Shown: in pieces, positions 50,282 to 59,311 of the stretch
How positions within the stretch are numbered: the first letter of the stretch is position 1
Layout of the letters: each line of letters starts with the position of its first letter
The notes under the pieces: generated by a model
What the model saw: the letters and a program-made list of their open reading frames with translations, nothing else
The model's database searches: none
What the model was told of the DNA's origin: nothing
Made by a program: the position numbers and the translations under genes
From: Bryobacterales bacterium
Lineage (GTDB): Bacteria; Acidobacteriota; Terriglobia; Bryobacterales; Bryobacteraceae
Reading direction: 5' to 3'
DNA length: 64,000 nt
Assembly: GCA_016713735.1 (NCBI GenBank)
Contig: JADJOP010000005.1
Location: forward strand, 1-64,000

Positions 50282-51445
50282 CTACTTGCCGTTCGCAACC
50301 GCAACCACCTTCTCGGCGGCGTCCTTCATGTCCTCGGCCACCGTGAAGTTGAGCCCGCTTTCCTTCAGGATGCGCTTGCCTTCCTCCACGTTCGTGCCCT
50401 CCATACGCACCACGATGGGCACGGCCACATGCAGTTCGCGCGTGGCGTTCACTACGCCCGCGGCCAGAATGTCGCAGCGCAGAATGCCGCCGAAGATGTT
50501 GATCAGCACCGCCTTCACGGCTTCGTCGCTCAACAGGATGCGGAACGCATTCTTGATCTGCTCCTCGTTGGCGCCGCCGCCCACGTCGAGGAAGTTGGCC
50601 GGTTCGCCGCCGGCGTACTTGATGATGTCCATCGTCGCCATGGCGAGGCCCGCGCCGTTCACCATGCAGGCGATGTTGCCGTCGAGCTTGATGTAGTTCA
50701 GGCTGAACTTCGAGGCCTCGACCTCAAGCGGGTCTTCCTCGGCCAGGTCGCGCAGGTCAATGAACTCCTTGTGGCGGAACATGGCGTTGTCGTCGAGATT
50801 GATCTTGGCGTCGAGCGCCAGCGTGCGGCCGTCCTTGGTGAGGATGAACGGGTTGATCTCGGCCAGCGAAGCGTCGCACTCTTCGTACGCCTTGGCCAGT
50901 TGCATCATCGCCTTGGCCGCGCCGTTCACGGCCGCCGCCGGAATGCCGATGCCGAAGGCCAGCTTGCGCGCCTGGTAGGCGCTCAGCCCCATGCCCGGCT
51001 CCATCGTCTCCTTGAGGATCTTCTCCGGCGTCTTGGCGGCCACCACTTCAATCTCCATGCCGCCTTCGCTCGACGCCATGAACACGTTCTTGCCGCTGGC
51101 GCGGTCCAGCGTGATGCCGAGATAGTATTCCTTCTCAATCGGCAGCGCCTCTTCGACGAGCAGCCGCTGCACCTTCTGCCCCGCCGGGCCCGTCTGGTGC
51201 GTCACCAACTGCATGCCGAGGATGGCGCGGATGTGCTGGCCGGCATCCTCAAGCGTCTTGGCCACCTTCACGCCGCCGCCCTTGCCGCGCCCGCCGGCGT
51301 GGATCTGCGCTTTGACAACCACAAAGCCGCCCAACTCCTTGGCCGCGGTTTCAGCTTCTTCCACCGTGAAGGCGACCATGCCTTTCGGCACCGGTACTCC
51401 ATACTGGGCCAGGATTGTCTTGGCCTGATACTCATGGATTTTCAT
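50282..51445 (-). CDS. sucC: succinyl-CoA synthetase beta subunit
   Basis: This 387-residue protein matches full-length SucC. The ATP-grasp domain opens MKIHEYQAKTILAQYGVPVP and has VKAQIHAGGRGKGGGVK; the C-terminal ligase part has FLDVGGGANEEQI and INIFGGILRCD. It forms a heterodimer with SucD (24 bases downstream) in the TCA cycle. The start ATG at 51445 is followed by family-typical sequence. The frame is clean. It is divergent from trpD, with a 121-base gap between the starts. Confidence 0.96.
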   Translation of the reverse strand: MKIHEYQAKTILAQYGVPVPKGMVAFTVEEAETAAKELGGFVVVKAQIHAGGRGKGGGVKVAKTLEDAGQHIRAILGMQLVTHQTGPAGQKVQRLLVEEALPIEKEYYLGITLDRASGKNVFMASSEGGMEIEVVAAKTPEKILKETMEPGMGLSAYQARKLAFGIGIPAAAVNGAAKAMMQLAKAYEECDASLAEINPFILTKDGRTLALDAKINLDDNAMFRHKEFIDLRDLAEEDPLEVEASKFSLNYIKLDGNIACMVNGAGLAMATMDIIKYAGGEPANFLDVGGGANEEQIKNAFRILLSDEAVKAVLINIFGGILRCDILAAGVVNATRELHVAVPIVVRMEGTNVEEGKRILKESGLNFTVAEDMKDAAEKVVAVANGK

Positions 51446-51566
51446 TCAGAGTCCTCAAATCCTCCCACACGTATGTCCCCTGGTTCTCTGCAGCTCAATA
51501 GGGCGTATGGGAACGATTTTTTCCGGCTGTGCTAGGATGCGGAGACAGTCGAAACTTCAATATAAC

Positions 51567-52766
51567 ATGCCCTTTCTCGACTACCTGCACCAGGCGGCCG
51601 GCCGCATGTCGCTCTCGGCCGATCAAGCCGAGGACGCGCTCAATCTGATCCTCGCCGGCGAGGCCACGGTGCCTCAAATCGCCGCCCTGCTCACGGCCCT
51701 GCGCGTGAAGGGCGAGACCGCCGCCGAACTCACCGGCTTCGCCCGCGCCATGCGCAAACACGCCGCCGTCATCCCCACCACGGGCGTCGAACGGCCGCTG
51801 GTGGACACCTGCGGCACCGGCGGCGACGGGCATGGCACCTTCAACATCTCCACCGTCACGGCCTTTGTCATCGCCGGCGCTGGCCTGAGCGTGGCCAAGC
51901 ACGGCAACCGCAGCATCTCTTCGCGCTGCGGCAGCGCCGACATTCTCGAAGCCCTCGGCGTGCACATCGCGCAAACGCCCGATCAGATGGGCGAGGCGCT
52001 GCGCCAATGCGGCATTGCGTTCCTCTTTGCCCCCGCCGTGCATCCTTCGATGAAGCACGTCCAACCGGCGCGCCTGGAGTTGAAGATGCGCACGATCTTC
52101 AATTACCTCGGGCCGCTCACCAATCCCGCCCGCGCCGATGTGCAACTCATTGGCGCTCCCTCGGCCACCGCGGCGGAGTTGATGGCCAACGCGCTGATGC
52201 GCCTGCCGGTGCAACGCGCCCTTGTCGTCCACGGCTCCGACGGCCTGGATGAGATCACCACCACCGGGCTCACCATCGCCTTTGACGTCTCGCGCGGCGA
52301 AGTGCAGCAACGCTCGCTCATGCCGATGGAGTTCGGCCTGCCGCTGGCCTCGCTCACCGACCTCGCCGGCGGCGACGCGCACGACAACGCCGCCATCGCC
52401 CGCGCCATTCTCTCCGGCGCTCAAGGCCCGCACCGCGACATCGTCGTGGCCAACGCCGCCGCGGCCATCCACATTGCCGGACGCGCCGCCTCGTTTGCCG
52501 AAGGGGCGCAACTCGCCGCCGAGTCCATTGACTCCGGCGCCGCGCGGGCCAAGCTGGAAGCGCTCACTGAGTTCACCCGCGCCGCCGCCGTCACAGCGGC
52601 TAACCTGGCCGCCGGTGTTGCGCGCCACCGCCTTGTCGCCCTCCTCCTTGCTCCCGTGCGAAACTGGGGAATCGTGGGATGTCCCCGGCGGCCGCTGGCA
52701 TCCGAGCTTGAACGCCGCTTCTCGCCGGCCAGCCGCGCCACACCACCGCGACGATTCATCAGTTGA
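51567..52766 (+). CDS. trpD: anthranilate phosphoribosyltransferase with a C-terminal extension
   Basis: The enzyme joins anthranilate to PRPP, the second step of tryptophan synthesis. The motifs CGTGGDGHGTFNIST and AKHGNRSISSRCGSAD are intact, as is the catalytic region RTIFNYLGPLTNPA. The usual end lies near ALTEFTRAA (about residue 340), but the frame runs on for about 58 residues to 52766 through an Arg/Ala-rich stretch unlike the family, which suggests a lost stop or frame break near 52595. The start is ATG 51567 (MPFLDYLHQAAGRMSL); the frame is open upstream to 51507. No other trp gene is in the window. Confidence 0.9.
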   Translation: MPFLDYLHQAAGRMSLSADQAEDALNLILAGEATVPQIAALLTALRVKGETAAELTGFARAMRKHAAVIPTTGVERPLVDTCGTGGDGHGTFNISTVTAFVIAGAGLSVAKHGNRSISSRCGSADILEALGVHIAQTPDQMGEALRQCGIAFLFAPAVHPSMKHVQPARLELKMRTIFNYLGPLTNPARADVQLIGAPSATAAELMANALMRLPVQRALVVHGSDGLDEITTTGLTIAFDVSRGEVQQRSLMPMEFGLPLASLTDLAGGDAHDNAAIARAILSGAQGPHRDIVVANAAAAIHIAGRAASFAEGAQLAAESIDSGAARAKLEALTEFTRAAAVTAANLAAGVARHRLVALLLAPVRNWGIVGCPRRPLASELERRFSPASRATPPRRFIS

Positions 52767-52773
52767 GGCCCTA

Positions 52774-53872
52774 ATGCTTTTTCGTGGAAACCCGCGCACT
52801 CTCCTCATCTCCGCCCTCGTCATGGGCGTCTGCTTCGTGGCCGGTCTCTGACCCGCGGCCGAAGCTGCGGCCCATGGCGCAGGTGCGCCCTGGGTGCCCG
52901 CCCGACGCCGCCAGCCACGTCCCGGTCCCCGCGAAAATCCTCGCCAATGGCGTCAAGCTCGGCCCGCCCATGCCGCGGTTTGAGCCCGGCGTCGCCGTCG
53001 CCGGCGCCAGATCTATCTCCTCAGCGGGTTCATCGACAACGACCTCCACATCACCCAAAGCGCCGAGGTATACGATACCGAATCCGGCGTCTGGAGTCGG
53101 ATTGCCGATTCGCCCCGCCGCCGTCACCCATGCCGGCATCGCCATCGTGGGCGACGAAGTCTGGGTCGCGGGCGGCTTCATCGGCCATCACCCCGGCCCG
53201 GTCACCCGCGCCGTCTGGCGCTACCACATGCCCACTGACCAATGGATGACAGGCCCCCTGCTCCCCGAAGCGCGCGGCTCCGGCGGACTCGCCTACCTCG
53301 ATGGCCAGCTGCACTACTTCGGCGGCGTGAAGTCCGACCGCCACACCGACTCTGCCGACCACTGGTCACTCACCCCCGGCCCCGATGCCGTGTGGACGCC
53401 GCGCGCTCCGTTGCTCACCGCCAAGAACCACTTCGGTCTCGTGGTCCGCGAGGGCATGGTTCACCTGCTGGGCGGCCAGTTCGGCCACGACAACGACCCC
53501 AAGGACATCGACGACCATCAGGTCTACCACGCGGCCACCGACTCCTGGCGCACCGCTGCTCCCCTGGCGCGTAAACGCTCGCACATGGAGCCTGGCAGCT
53601 TCGTTCACCAGGGCAAAATCGTCGTCTCCGGCGGGCGCTCCAATCTGATTCCGGTCCTGCACGACGTGAGCGCCTACGACCCGGCCTCCGACACCTGGAC
53701 CGATCTTCCCGGACTGCCCGAACCCATGCGCGCCCCCGTGCTGCGCGTGGTTGGCTCCGCCTTGTTCGGCGGATTGGGCGGCGTGACCGCAACCGGCACC
53801 ATGCCGAGCCAGCTCTGGATGAAGTATCCGGCCAGCGCACTCGGTTTGCCTGCAGCCCCCGCGGAGCGCTGA
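52774..53872 (+). CDS. secreted Kelch-repeat protein (frame breaks)
   Basis: The ATG at 52774 has a GAGG Shine-Dalgarno and opens a signal peptide (MLFRGNPRTLLISALVMGV, then CFVAGL) that ends at a stop at 52849-52851. The same protein resumes in the next frame (DPRPKLRPMAQVRPG). A compensating pair of shifts near 53010 and 53120 hides one Kelch blade (IYLLSGFIDNDLHITQSAEV). The rest shows regular Kelch blades: GIAIVGDEVWVAGGF, LAYLDGQLHYFGG, FGLVVREGMVHLLGG and GSFVHQGKIVVSGG. It should be a six-bladed extracytoplasmic propeller with no assigned substrate. The next gene starts five bases after its stop. Confidence 0.75.
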
Positions 53873-53876
53873 TCCC

Positions 53877-55373
53877 GTGTTGCGGTCGCTCCGGTTCCGC
53901 GCCCTCTGTCTGCTCGTGCTGGCCTGCGCGGCCGCCGTCGCCGCCCGGCGCGCCTACACCATCCAGGTGCAGCAATTAAAACAAGGGCCGCTCTACGACG
54001 CCAGCCGCTTCCGGTTCGGCGCCCTCGCCGGCGCGGACATCACCAACCCCACCGTGCTCCAGTTCGGGCCCGACGGCGCCCTCTACATCGCCACCCGCCG
54101 CGGCTCCCTCCACCGTCTCGCCCTCACCCGCCACCAGGGGCTCTATCGCGCCGCCCGCGCCGAGACCATCGACCTCGTGGCCCAGCTCCCCAACCACGAC
54201 GACCAGGGCCGCCCCCAACCCGGCATCCGCGGACGGCTCATCACCGGCTTAGCCGTTGCCGGCAGCGCGCAAGCGCCCGTTCTCTACGTGACCTCCTCGG
54301 ATCCGCGCGTGGAGCGGCCCGAGATCGACACCAACAGCGGCATCCTGTCGCGGCTCACCCTCACCAACGCCGGCTGGCGGCGCGACGACCTGCTGCGCGG
54401 CCTCCCCCGTTCCCGCAACGACCACGCCCCCAACGGCGTCGCCCTGGATCGCGACGGCCGCACGCTGTATCTCTCCATCGGCAGCGCCACCAACATGGGC
54501 GCTCCCTCGGAAGCCTTCCTCGGCATGAGCGAAACGCCGCTCACCGCCGCCGTCCTCGCCCTCGATCTGGCGCGCCTCGGCGGCGCCACACTCGACCTGC
54601 CGACGCTCGATGACCCGGCGCGTCCCGGCCCGCAGGATGGCAACGATCCCTTCGGCGGCAATCGCGGCGCTAACCTGGCCACACTGCCCGCCAACGGCCC
54701 ACTGCGCCTCTATGCCGAGGGCTTGCGCAATGCCTATGACCTGCTGCCAACCCCGGCCGGCCTCGTCACCATCGACAACGGTCCCAACGCCGGCTTCGGC
54801 GGCCCGCCGCGCGGCCTCTCCGCGCGCCATCGTGATGAGGCGGTGGAGGGCGGCGAATCCCTGCCTAACCCGCTCTATCTGATCCCCCGCGCCGGGCTCT
54901 ACTTCGGCCATCCCAACCCGGCGCGCCCCGCACCCGCCGCTGCCGCTGAACGCCCCCTGATGCACTTCTCCACCTCAACCAACGGCCTCGCCTCATGGCC
55001 CGAAGCTCCCGCCAGCGGACGCATCTCGTTCCTCACGGTCAGCCTCGACCGCAGCCTCAGCCTCGTCACCCTCGACGCAGGGGGCCGCTTCCTGAATCGC
55101 CGCCTGCTCCTCGCTGAGTTCGGCGGCATGCCGCTCGACGTCGCCCTGGGCGCCGCGCCCGCCGTCACGCCGGGCTCCATCTGGATCGCCGATATGGGCG
55201 AGAGCGCCATCCATGTTCTGGAGCCCGTCCAGGACCAGCCGCTTCTCTCCTCGCCCTTGCTGCGCCAGCCCGCGCGCACGCTCATGGCACGCTTCCTGTT
55301 GTGGTGGACACCCGTGCGCGAAGGCATTGTCGAAACCCAACGCCTTCTGCGGGTGCGCTGGGCCTCGCGCTGA
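53877..55373 (+). CDS. sorbosone-dehydrogenase-like secreted beta-propeller
   Basis: The 498-residue protein starts with GTG (53877) and a hydrophobic signal segment (ALCLLVLACAAAVAA). Propeller blades follow: ITNPTVLQFGPDGALYIATR is typical of the glucose/sorbosone dehydrogenase family, with DHAPNGVALDRDGRTLYLSI and AEGLRNAYDLLPT later on. PQQ-dependent members of this fold oxidise sugars in the periplasm; whether this one binds PQQ cannot be judged from sequence. It is encoded five bases after the Kelch propeller, so two secreted propellers are probably co-expressed. The stop abuts the convergent stop of the NmrA-type gene. Confidence 0.75.
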   Translation: MLRSLRFRALCLLVLACAAAVAARRAYTIQVQQLKQGPLYDASRFRFGALAGADITNPTVLQFGPDGALYIATRRGSLHRLALTRHQGLYRAARAETIDLVAQLPNHDDQGRPQPGIRGRLITGLAVAGSAQAPVLYVTSSDPRVERPEIDTNSGILSRLTLTNAGWRRDDLLRGLPRSRNDHAPNGVALDRDGRTLYLSIGSATNMGAPSEAFLGMSETPLTAAVLALDLARLGGATLDLPTLDDPARPGPQDGNDPFGGNRGANLATLPANGPLRLYAEGLRNAYDLLPTPAGLVTIDNGPNAGFGGPPRGLSARHRDEAVEGGESLPNPLYLIPRAGLYFGHPNPARPAPAAAAERPLMHFSTSTNGLASWPEAPASGRISFLTVSLDRSLSLVTLDAGGRFLNRRLLLAEFGGMPLDVALGAAPAVTPGSIWIADMGESAIHVLEPVQDQPLLSSPLLRQPARTLMARFLLWWTPVREGIVETQRLLRVRWASR

Positions 55374-56316
55374 CTACCCGATCGTCATCTTGCTCTTGTT
55401 CACGCTCAGCCACTCCGCGAAGCTCTGCAACGCCGGATTCACCGAACGGGAGAACTCCAGGCTCCGCGCGGCGCAAAACTCCTCCGCGCAGTCATGGTTG
55501 AACTGGAACATGTTTCCCAGGTCGTCGGCGCCGGGAAAACCGAAGCCGCGGTAGGCGTCAAACGAGGGCGAGAAGTAATCCACCTCTTCGCCCAGCGCCT
55601 GGCTCAGTTTCGCCGCCATCTCCGCGCCCGTCAGGTGTTCGCCGGCGATGCCCACGCGCTTGCCGATGAGTTCCCCGCCGCGCTGGAAAATGCCATACGC
55701 ACAGCGGCCAATGTCTTCGGCGGCGATCTGTGGCAGCTTGGCTTCGCCCATCGGCATCATGAACACGAGCTTGCCATTCCCGCCCCGCTTCGGCGCCATG
55801 CCGAACATGATGAGGTTGTCCCAATAGAACGAGGTCAACAGGTAGGTGGCGGGCAGGGACAGCAAACAGGGCGTCGGCCTCGGCCTTGGCGTCAAAGTGC
55901 GGCACCTTATAGCGGCCCTGCAGCGTGGGCATGCGCGCATCGTCAAGCGGGATGAACTTTCGCGAGTCCTCGAGCGTCGACCAGATGACATGAGCCGCCC
56001 CGGCCGCTTGCGCCGCGCCGGCAATCGCCGCAGCCTGCGCCTTCTCCCGCTCGGGTGAAAAGTGGTCCCAGAAAAACGTGACCCCGTAGACGCCGTAGGC
56101 CCCTTCACAGGCCGCACGCACTGAGTCGGCGTCGTCCACGTTGCAGGCCACCACCTCGGCGCCCAGCGCGGCCAGCGCCAGTGCCTTCTCCGAGTTCGGG
56201 TCGCGCGTCAGCGCACGGGCGCGGAATTCGCCCGATGCGTCGGCGCAGATGGCGCGCACCAGGCCGCCGCCTTGCGAACCGGTCGCGCCCACAACCGCAA
56301 TGATCTTGTTTGCCAC
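55374..56316 (-). CDS. NmrA-like NAD(P)-binding protein (one frame break)
   Basis: This is an atypical short-chain dehydrogenase of about 310 residues. The Rossmann motif is VVGATGSQGGGLVRA (residues 7-21), followed by ARALTRDPNSEKA and CNVDDADSVRAACEGAYGVY. Near 55858 the frame changes inside the motif KAEADALFA-PATYLL; the C-terminal half continues SFYWDNLIMFGM and AAEDIGRCAYGIF to the stop at 55374. NmrA-type proteins sense or use NADPH and often act as regulators rather than enzymes. The neighbours give no further hint. The break is a single base and looks like sequence error. Confidence 0.8.
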
Positions 56317-56380
56317 AGTGTGTTCCCCTTCCCAAAAATGCTAACGCAGATAGCGCTTGTCGGAGGGCGCGAAAAAACCC

Positions 56381-56429
56381 TTGACGCGTTCCGCCTCTGG
56401 TGCTACTTTTCTAGCAGAGTGGTAGAAAA
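56381..56429 (+). promoter_or_regulatory. promoter and palindromic operator of the BlaI/M56 genes
   Basis: A TTGACG hexamer (56381-56386), a 17-base spacer and TACTTT (56404-56409) form a possible promoter. The perfect inverted repeat TTTTCTA (56407-56413) and TAGAAAA (56423-56429), nine bases apart, overlaps the -10 and the expected start of transcription. This is where a BlaI-type repressor should bind, so the gene is probably autoregulated. Confidence 0.6.
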
Positions 56430-56434
56430 CTAGC

Positions 56435-56842
56435 ATGAGCAGCGCAGCCCCCATCCCGCTTTCCCGCCGCGAACGCCAGATTATGGACGTTTTGTTCAAG
56501 CATGGCAAGGCCACGGCGGCCGACATTCAGGCCGGCATGCCCGATCCGCCCTCCTACTCCGCCGTCCGCGCCATGTTGCGGACGCTCGAGGATAAGGGCC
56601 ACATCCGCCACCAGGTGGACGGACCGCGCTATGTCTATTCGCCGACCATCGCCAAGGAGCGCGCCAAGCGTTCCGCGCTGCGGCACATGGTGGAAACGTT
56701 TTTCGACGGCTCGGTGGAACTGGCCGTGGCCGCCTTACTGGACGGCGGCGCCCGAAAACTCACGCCGAGTGAGCTCGAGCGGCTCGAGTCGCTCGTGCGC
56801 GGCGCATCCACCCACTCAGTAGAAGAGGAGAAGAAGTCATGA
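56435..56842 (+). CDS. BlaI/MecI/CopY-family repressor
   Basis: This is a 135-residue winged-helix repressor. The DNA-binding half reads LSRRERQIMDVLFKHGKATA, SYSAVRAMLRTLEDKGHIRH; the C-terminal dimerisation helices follow (ALRHMVETFFDGSVELAVAA). BlaI proteins are cleaved on command of an M56 sensor peptidase, here encoded next with a four-base ATGA overlap. The palindrome directly upstream is its probable operator. Nothing resembling a beta-lactamase is nearby, so the system probably responds to another envelope signal. Confidence 0.9.
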   Translation: MSSAAPIPLSRRERQIMDVLFKHGKATAADIQAGMPDPPSYSAVRAMLRTLEDKGHIRHQVDGPRYVYSPTIAKERAKRSALRHMVETFFDGSVELAVAALLDGGARKLTPSELERLESLVRGASTHSVEEEKKS

Positions 56843-58353
56843 TCACCCTTGCCCTGCAATCCCTGTTCCTCATGGGCCTCGCCTTCACCGCCGCCGTACT
56901 GGTTCACCGCCGTCCGGCTGCGCTCCAGCGGCTGCTCTGGCTGAGCGTGTTCGCCGTGCTGGCGGTGCTGCCCTTCCTGGTGAGCTTGCCGAAGCCGGTT
57001 TCGGTGAGCGCCCCGGCCATGATCGCGCCCATCGTGGTCGACGTCACCGCCGCCGCCGAATCCCCGCGCGATTGGATGTTCACCCTCTGGGCCGCCGGCT
57101 GCCTGCTGTTGCTGCTGCGCATCGCCCTGGGCCTGGCCGCCATCGCCTGGCGCACGGCGCAGGCCGAGACCTCGCCGTTCCGCATTCCCGGCGCGCGTGT
57201 GCTGCTCTCGCGCCACATCGACGCTCCCTTTACCTGGGGCATCTTCCGCCACACCGTGCTCCTGCCGGCCGAAGCGGTGAACTGGAGTGAGGACCGGTTG
57301 CGCTCCACGCTCGTCCATGAGTCGGTCCACGTGAACCGCTTCGACGCTCTCTTCCGCCTCGGTTCGCAGGTGCTCTGCGCGCTCTACTGGCCGAACCTGC
57401 TCGTCTGGCTGGCGGCGGGTAAGCTGCATGCGGCCATGGAGCAGTCCTGCGACGACGCGGTGCTGGAGACCGGCATCGCCGCGCGTGACTATGCCACCCA
57501 CTTGCTCGATGTCTCCCGCGCCGCCTCGCTCGGCGATGTCGCCGCCGGCACGGTGGCCATGGCCGGCGCGGCGCAACTGGAAGCGCGCCTGCGCTCCATT
57601 CTCGACGGCTCGCGTCACCGCGCCCCGCTCTCCCGCGCCGCGACGGCGGCCGCCGCCCTGGCTGCCCTCGCCGTGCTCGCTCCGGTTGGCGTCACCCGCC
57701 TCACCGCCCAGAACAGCGGCGCGGCCATGGTATCGGGCACAGTCGCCGATGCCAGCGGCGGGCGCGTGCCCAAGGCGCTGGTAACCCTCGCCGAAACCAA
57801 GACAGGGAAAATGGAGGCCGTCTATTCGGCCGAAGACGGCAGCTACCTGTTCAAGACCGTGCCCGCCGGCGAATACACGCTGCAGGTCCGCAAGAGCGGC
57901 TTCGCCCTCTACGTGGATGGCCAGCCGATGCGGCTCAAAGGCGGCGACGCGGCCACCTTCGATGTCGTGCTCCGTGTCGGACAGATCAGCGAGATGATGG
58001 AGATTGTCGGAACGCGCGTCACCCCGGCTCCTCCAGCGCAGAACACGGGCGCGCCGCAACGCATCCGGGTGGGCGGCAATGTGCAGGCGGCCAAGGTCCG
58101 CAAGATGGTGCGCCCGGCCTATCCCGACACGGCCAAGGCACGCGGCGTCGAAGGCCCGGTGCTGCTGCGCGCCGTCATCACCCGTGAAGGCGACATCGCC
58201 TCGCTCGATCTGCTCAACAGCACGGCCGACGCTGAACTGGCCGCCGCGGCCATCGAAGCCGTGAAGCAGTGGAAGTATGAAACCACGCTGCTCAACGGCA
58301 ATCCCGTCGAGGTGATCACCCAGATCACCATCAACTACACCCTGAGCAAGTAA
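56839..58353 (+). CDS. M56 (BlaR1-type) membrane peptidase fused to a regulatory-like and a TonB C-terminal domain
   Basis: The 504-residue protein has several N-terminal membrane helices, then a zinc-peptidase site HESVH (residues 160-164) with the context STLVHESVHVNRFDALF, and a further helix (about 265-285, AAAALAALAVLAPVG). After it lie a carboxypeptidase-regulatory domain (VSGTVADASGGRVPKALVTL) and a C-terminal TonB-like domain (AKVRKMVRPAYPDTAKARGV, TQITINYTLSK). The peptidase should inactivate the BlaI repressor; the extracytoplasmic C-terminus takes the place of the penicillin-binding sensor of BlaR1. It overlaps the BlaI gene by four bases. The ligand is unknown. Confidence 0.85.
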   Translation: MITLALQSLFLMGLAFTAAVLVHRRPAALQRLLWLSVFAVLAVLPFLVSLPKPVSVSAPAMIAPIVVDVTAAAESPRDWMFTLWAAGCLLLLLRIALGLAAIAWRTAQAETSPFRIPGARVLLSRHIDAPFTWGIFRHTVLLPAEAVNWSEDRLRSTLVHESVHVNRFDALFRLGSQVLCALYWPNLLVWLAAGKLHAAMEQSCDDAVLETGIAARDYATHLLDVSRAASLGDVAAGTVAMAGAAQLEARLRSILDGSRHRAPLSRAATAAAALAALAVLAPVGVTRLTAQNSGAAMVSGTVADASGGRVPKALVTLAETKTGKMEAVYSAEDGSYLFKTVPAGEYTLQVRKSGFALYVDGQPMRLKGGDAATFDVVLRVGQISEMMEIVGTRVTPAPPAQNTGAPQRIRVGGNVQAAKVRKMVRPAYPDTAKARGVEGPVLLRAVITREGDIASLDLLNSTADAELAAAAIEAVKQWKYETTLLNGNPVEVITQITINYTLSK

Positions 58354-58378
58354 CGCAGGCGGCGGCTATCCTGGGAGC

Positions 58379-58909
58379 GTGACCGGTTTCTCCGACCCCA
58401 CGCTCCCCCCCGCCGCCGCATCCCCCTCCGGCCCGGCTCTCCCCGCGCGCCCCGTCCGCGATTCCTACTTCGAATACTCCGAACTCACCCTGCCCAACGA
58501 TGCCAATCCGTTGGGCACTTTGTTTGGCGGCAAGCTCATGCAGTGGGTCGACCTGGCCGCCTCCATCTCCGCCGCCCGCCATGCCCGCTGCGCCGTGGTC
58601 ACCGCGTCCATCGACTCGCTCACCTTCCTCCGCCCCGTCAAGATCGGCCAGTTGGTGATCCTGAAATCCGCCGTCAACCGCGTCTTCCGCAGCTCGATGG
58701 AGATCGGCGTCAAGGTGTTCGTCGAGGATCTGCACACCGGCGATGTGCAGCATGTCAGCTCCGCCTACCTCACCTTTGTCGCCATCACGGAGAAGGGCGT
58801 GAACGCGGGCATTCCCGCTGTGACGCCCGAAAGCGATGAGGAACGGCGGCGGTATGAAGAGGCAGGTCAGCGGCGCGCCTACCGGCTGGCGACGCGCCTG
58901 CAGCGGTGA
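58379..58909 (+). CDS. hotdog-fold acyl-CoA thioesterase
   Basis: This is a 176-residue protein with a GTG start at 58379; no ATG lies before the conserved core. The hotdog fold is shown by DANPLGTLFGGKLMQWVDLAA and the following ASIDSLTFLRPVKIGQLVIL, the pattern of YciA/BFIT-type acyl-CoA thioesterases, which free CoA from fatty acyl-CoA in the cytosol. The N-terminal 30 residues are Pro/Ala-rich and probably disordered. The stop lies in the first unit of a 19-bp tandem repeat. Confidence 0.85.
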   Translation: MTGFSDPTLPPAAASPSGPALPARPVRDSYFEYSELTLPNDANPLGTLFGGKLMQWVDLAASISAARHARCAVVTASIDSLTFLRPVKIGQLVILKSAVNRVFRSSMEIGVKVFVEDLHTGDVQHVSSAYLTFVAITEKGVNAGIPAVTPESDEERRRYEEAGQRRAYRLATRLQR

Positions 58910-58969
58910 GTGGCGCCTGCGGCGGTGAATAGCACCCGCGGTGCTGAATCGAGCCTGCGGCTTTTAGAA
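58894..58969 (+). repeat. four imperfect 19-bp tandem repeats over the thioesterase stop
   Basis: Four consecutive 19-base units start at 58894, 58913, 58932 and 58951. Units 1 and 2 are nearly identical (GCGCCTGCAGCGGTGAGTG and GCGCCTGCGGCGGTGAATA); units 3 and 4 drift. The stop codon of the thioesterase is the TGA inside unit 1. The array fills the gap to hfq, and its last unit could pair with the hfq stop region through GCGGC and GCCGC. Confidence 0.6.
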
Positions 58970-58980
58970 AAGCGCCGCGG

Positions 58981-59286
58981 CTACTTCTCGTCCTTGTACA
59001 TCATGCGAATGCCCGCCTTGTAAACCATCACCGCCGGCTCTTCCTCGCGGGCCACGCGGATGGCGTATTTGTCATACCACTCAATGCGGCCGCGGATCTC
59101 TTCGCCGCCCTTGAGCAACACCACCATCGGCGTCTTCTGCTGAATCTGCTTGGCGTAGTAAAAGTTCTCGGCGTTGGTGTGTTCGTTCGGCCCCGCCTTG
59201 GGCTTGTCGCCCTGCGGCTTGCGCTCCGGGGCGCTCTCCACAGTCCGCTTGAGCGGCGGCCGTAACGTCTTGCGCATCATTTCCAT
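58981..59286 (-). CDS. hfq: Hfq-type RNA chaperone with N-terminal extension
   Basis: This is a 101-residue Sm-like protein. The core matches Hfq: ENFYYAKQIQQKTPMVVLL and the Sm1 motif GGEEIRGRIEWYDKYAIRV, then the Sm2-like MVYKAGIRMMYKDEK in place of the E. coli LVYKHAISTV. About 38 basic, Pro-rich residues precede the core (RKTLRPPLKRTVESAP), longer than in enterobacterial Hfq, which carries its tail at the C-terminus. Hfq hexamers help small RNAs pair with mRNAs. It is the last gene of the minus-strand run from 61207. Confidence 0.85.
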   Translation of the reverse strand: MEMMRKTLRPPLKRTVESAPERKPQGDKPKAGPNEHTNAENFYYAKQIQQKTPMVVLLKGGEEIRGRIEWYDKYAIRVAREEEPAVMVYKAGIRMMYKDEK

Positions 59287-59311
59287 GAGGTTGTTCCTCG
59301 ATCCTGTCTTG

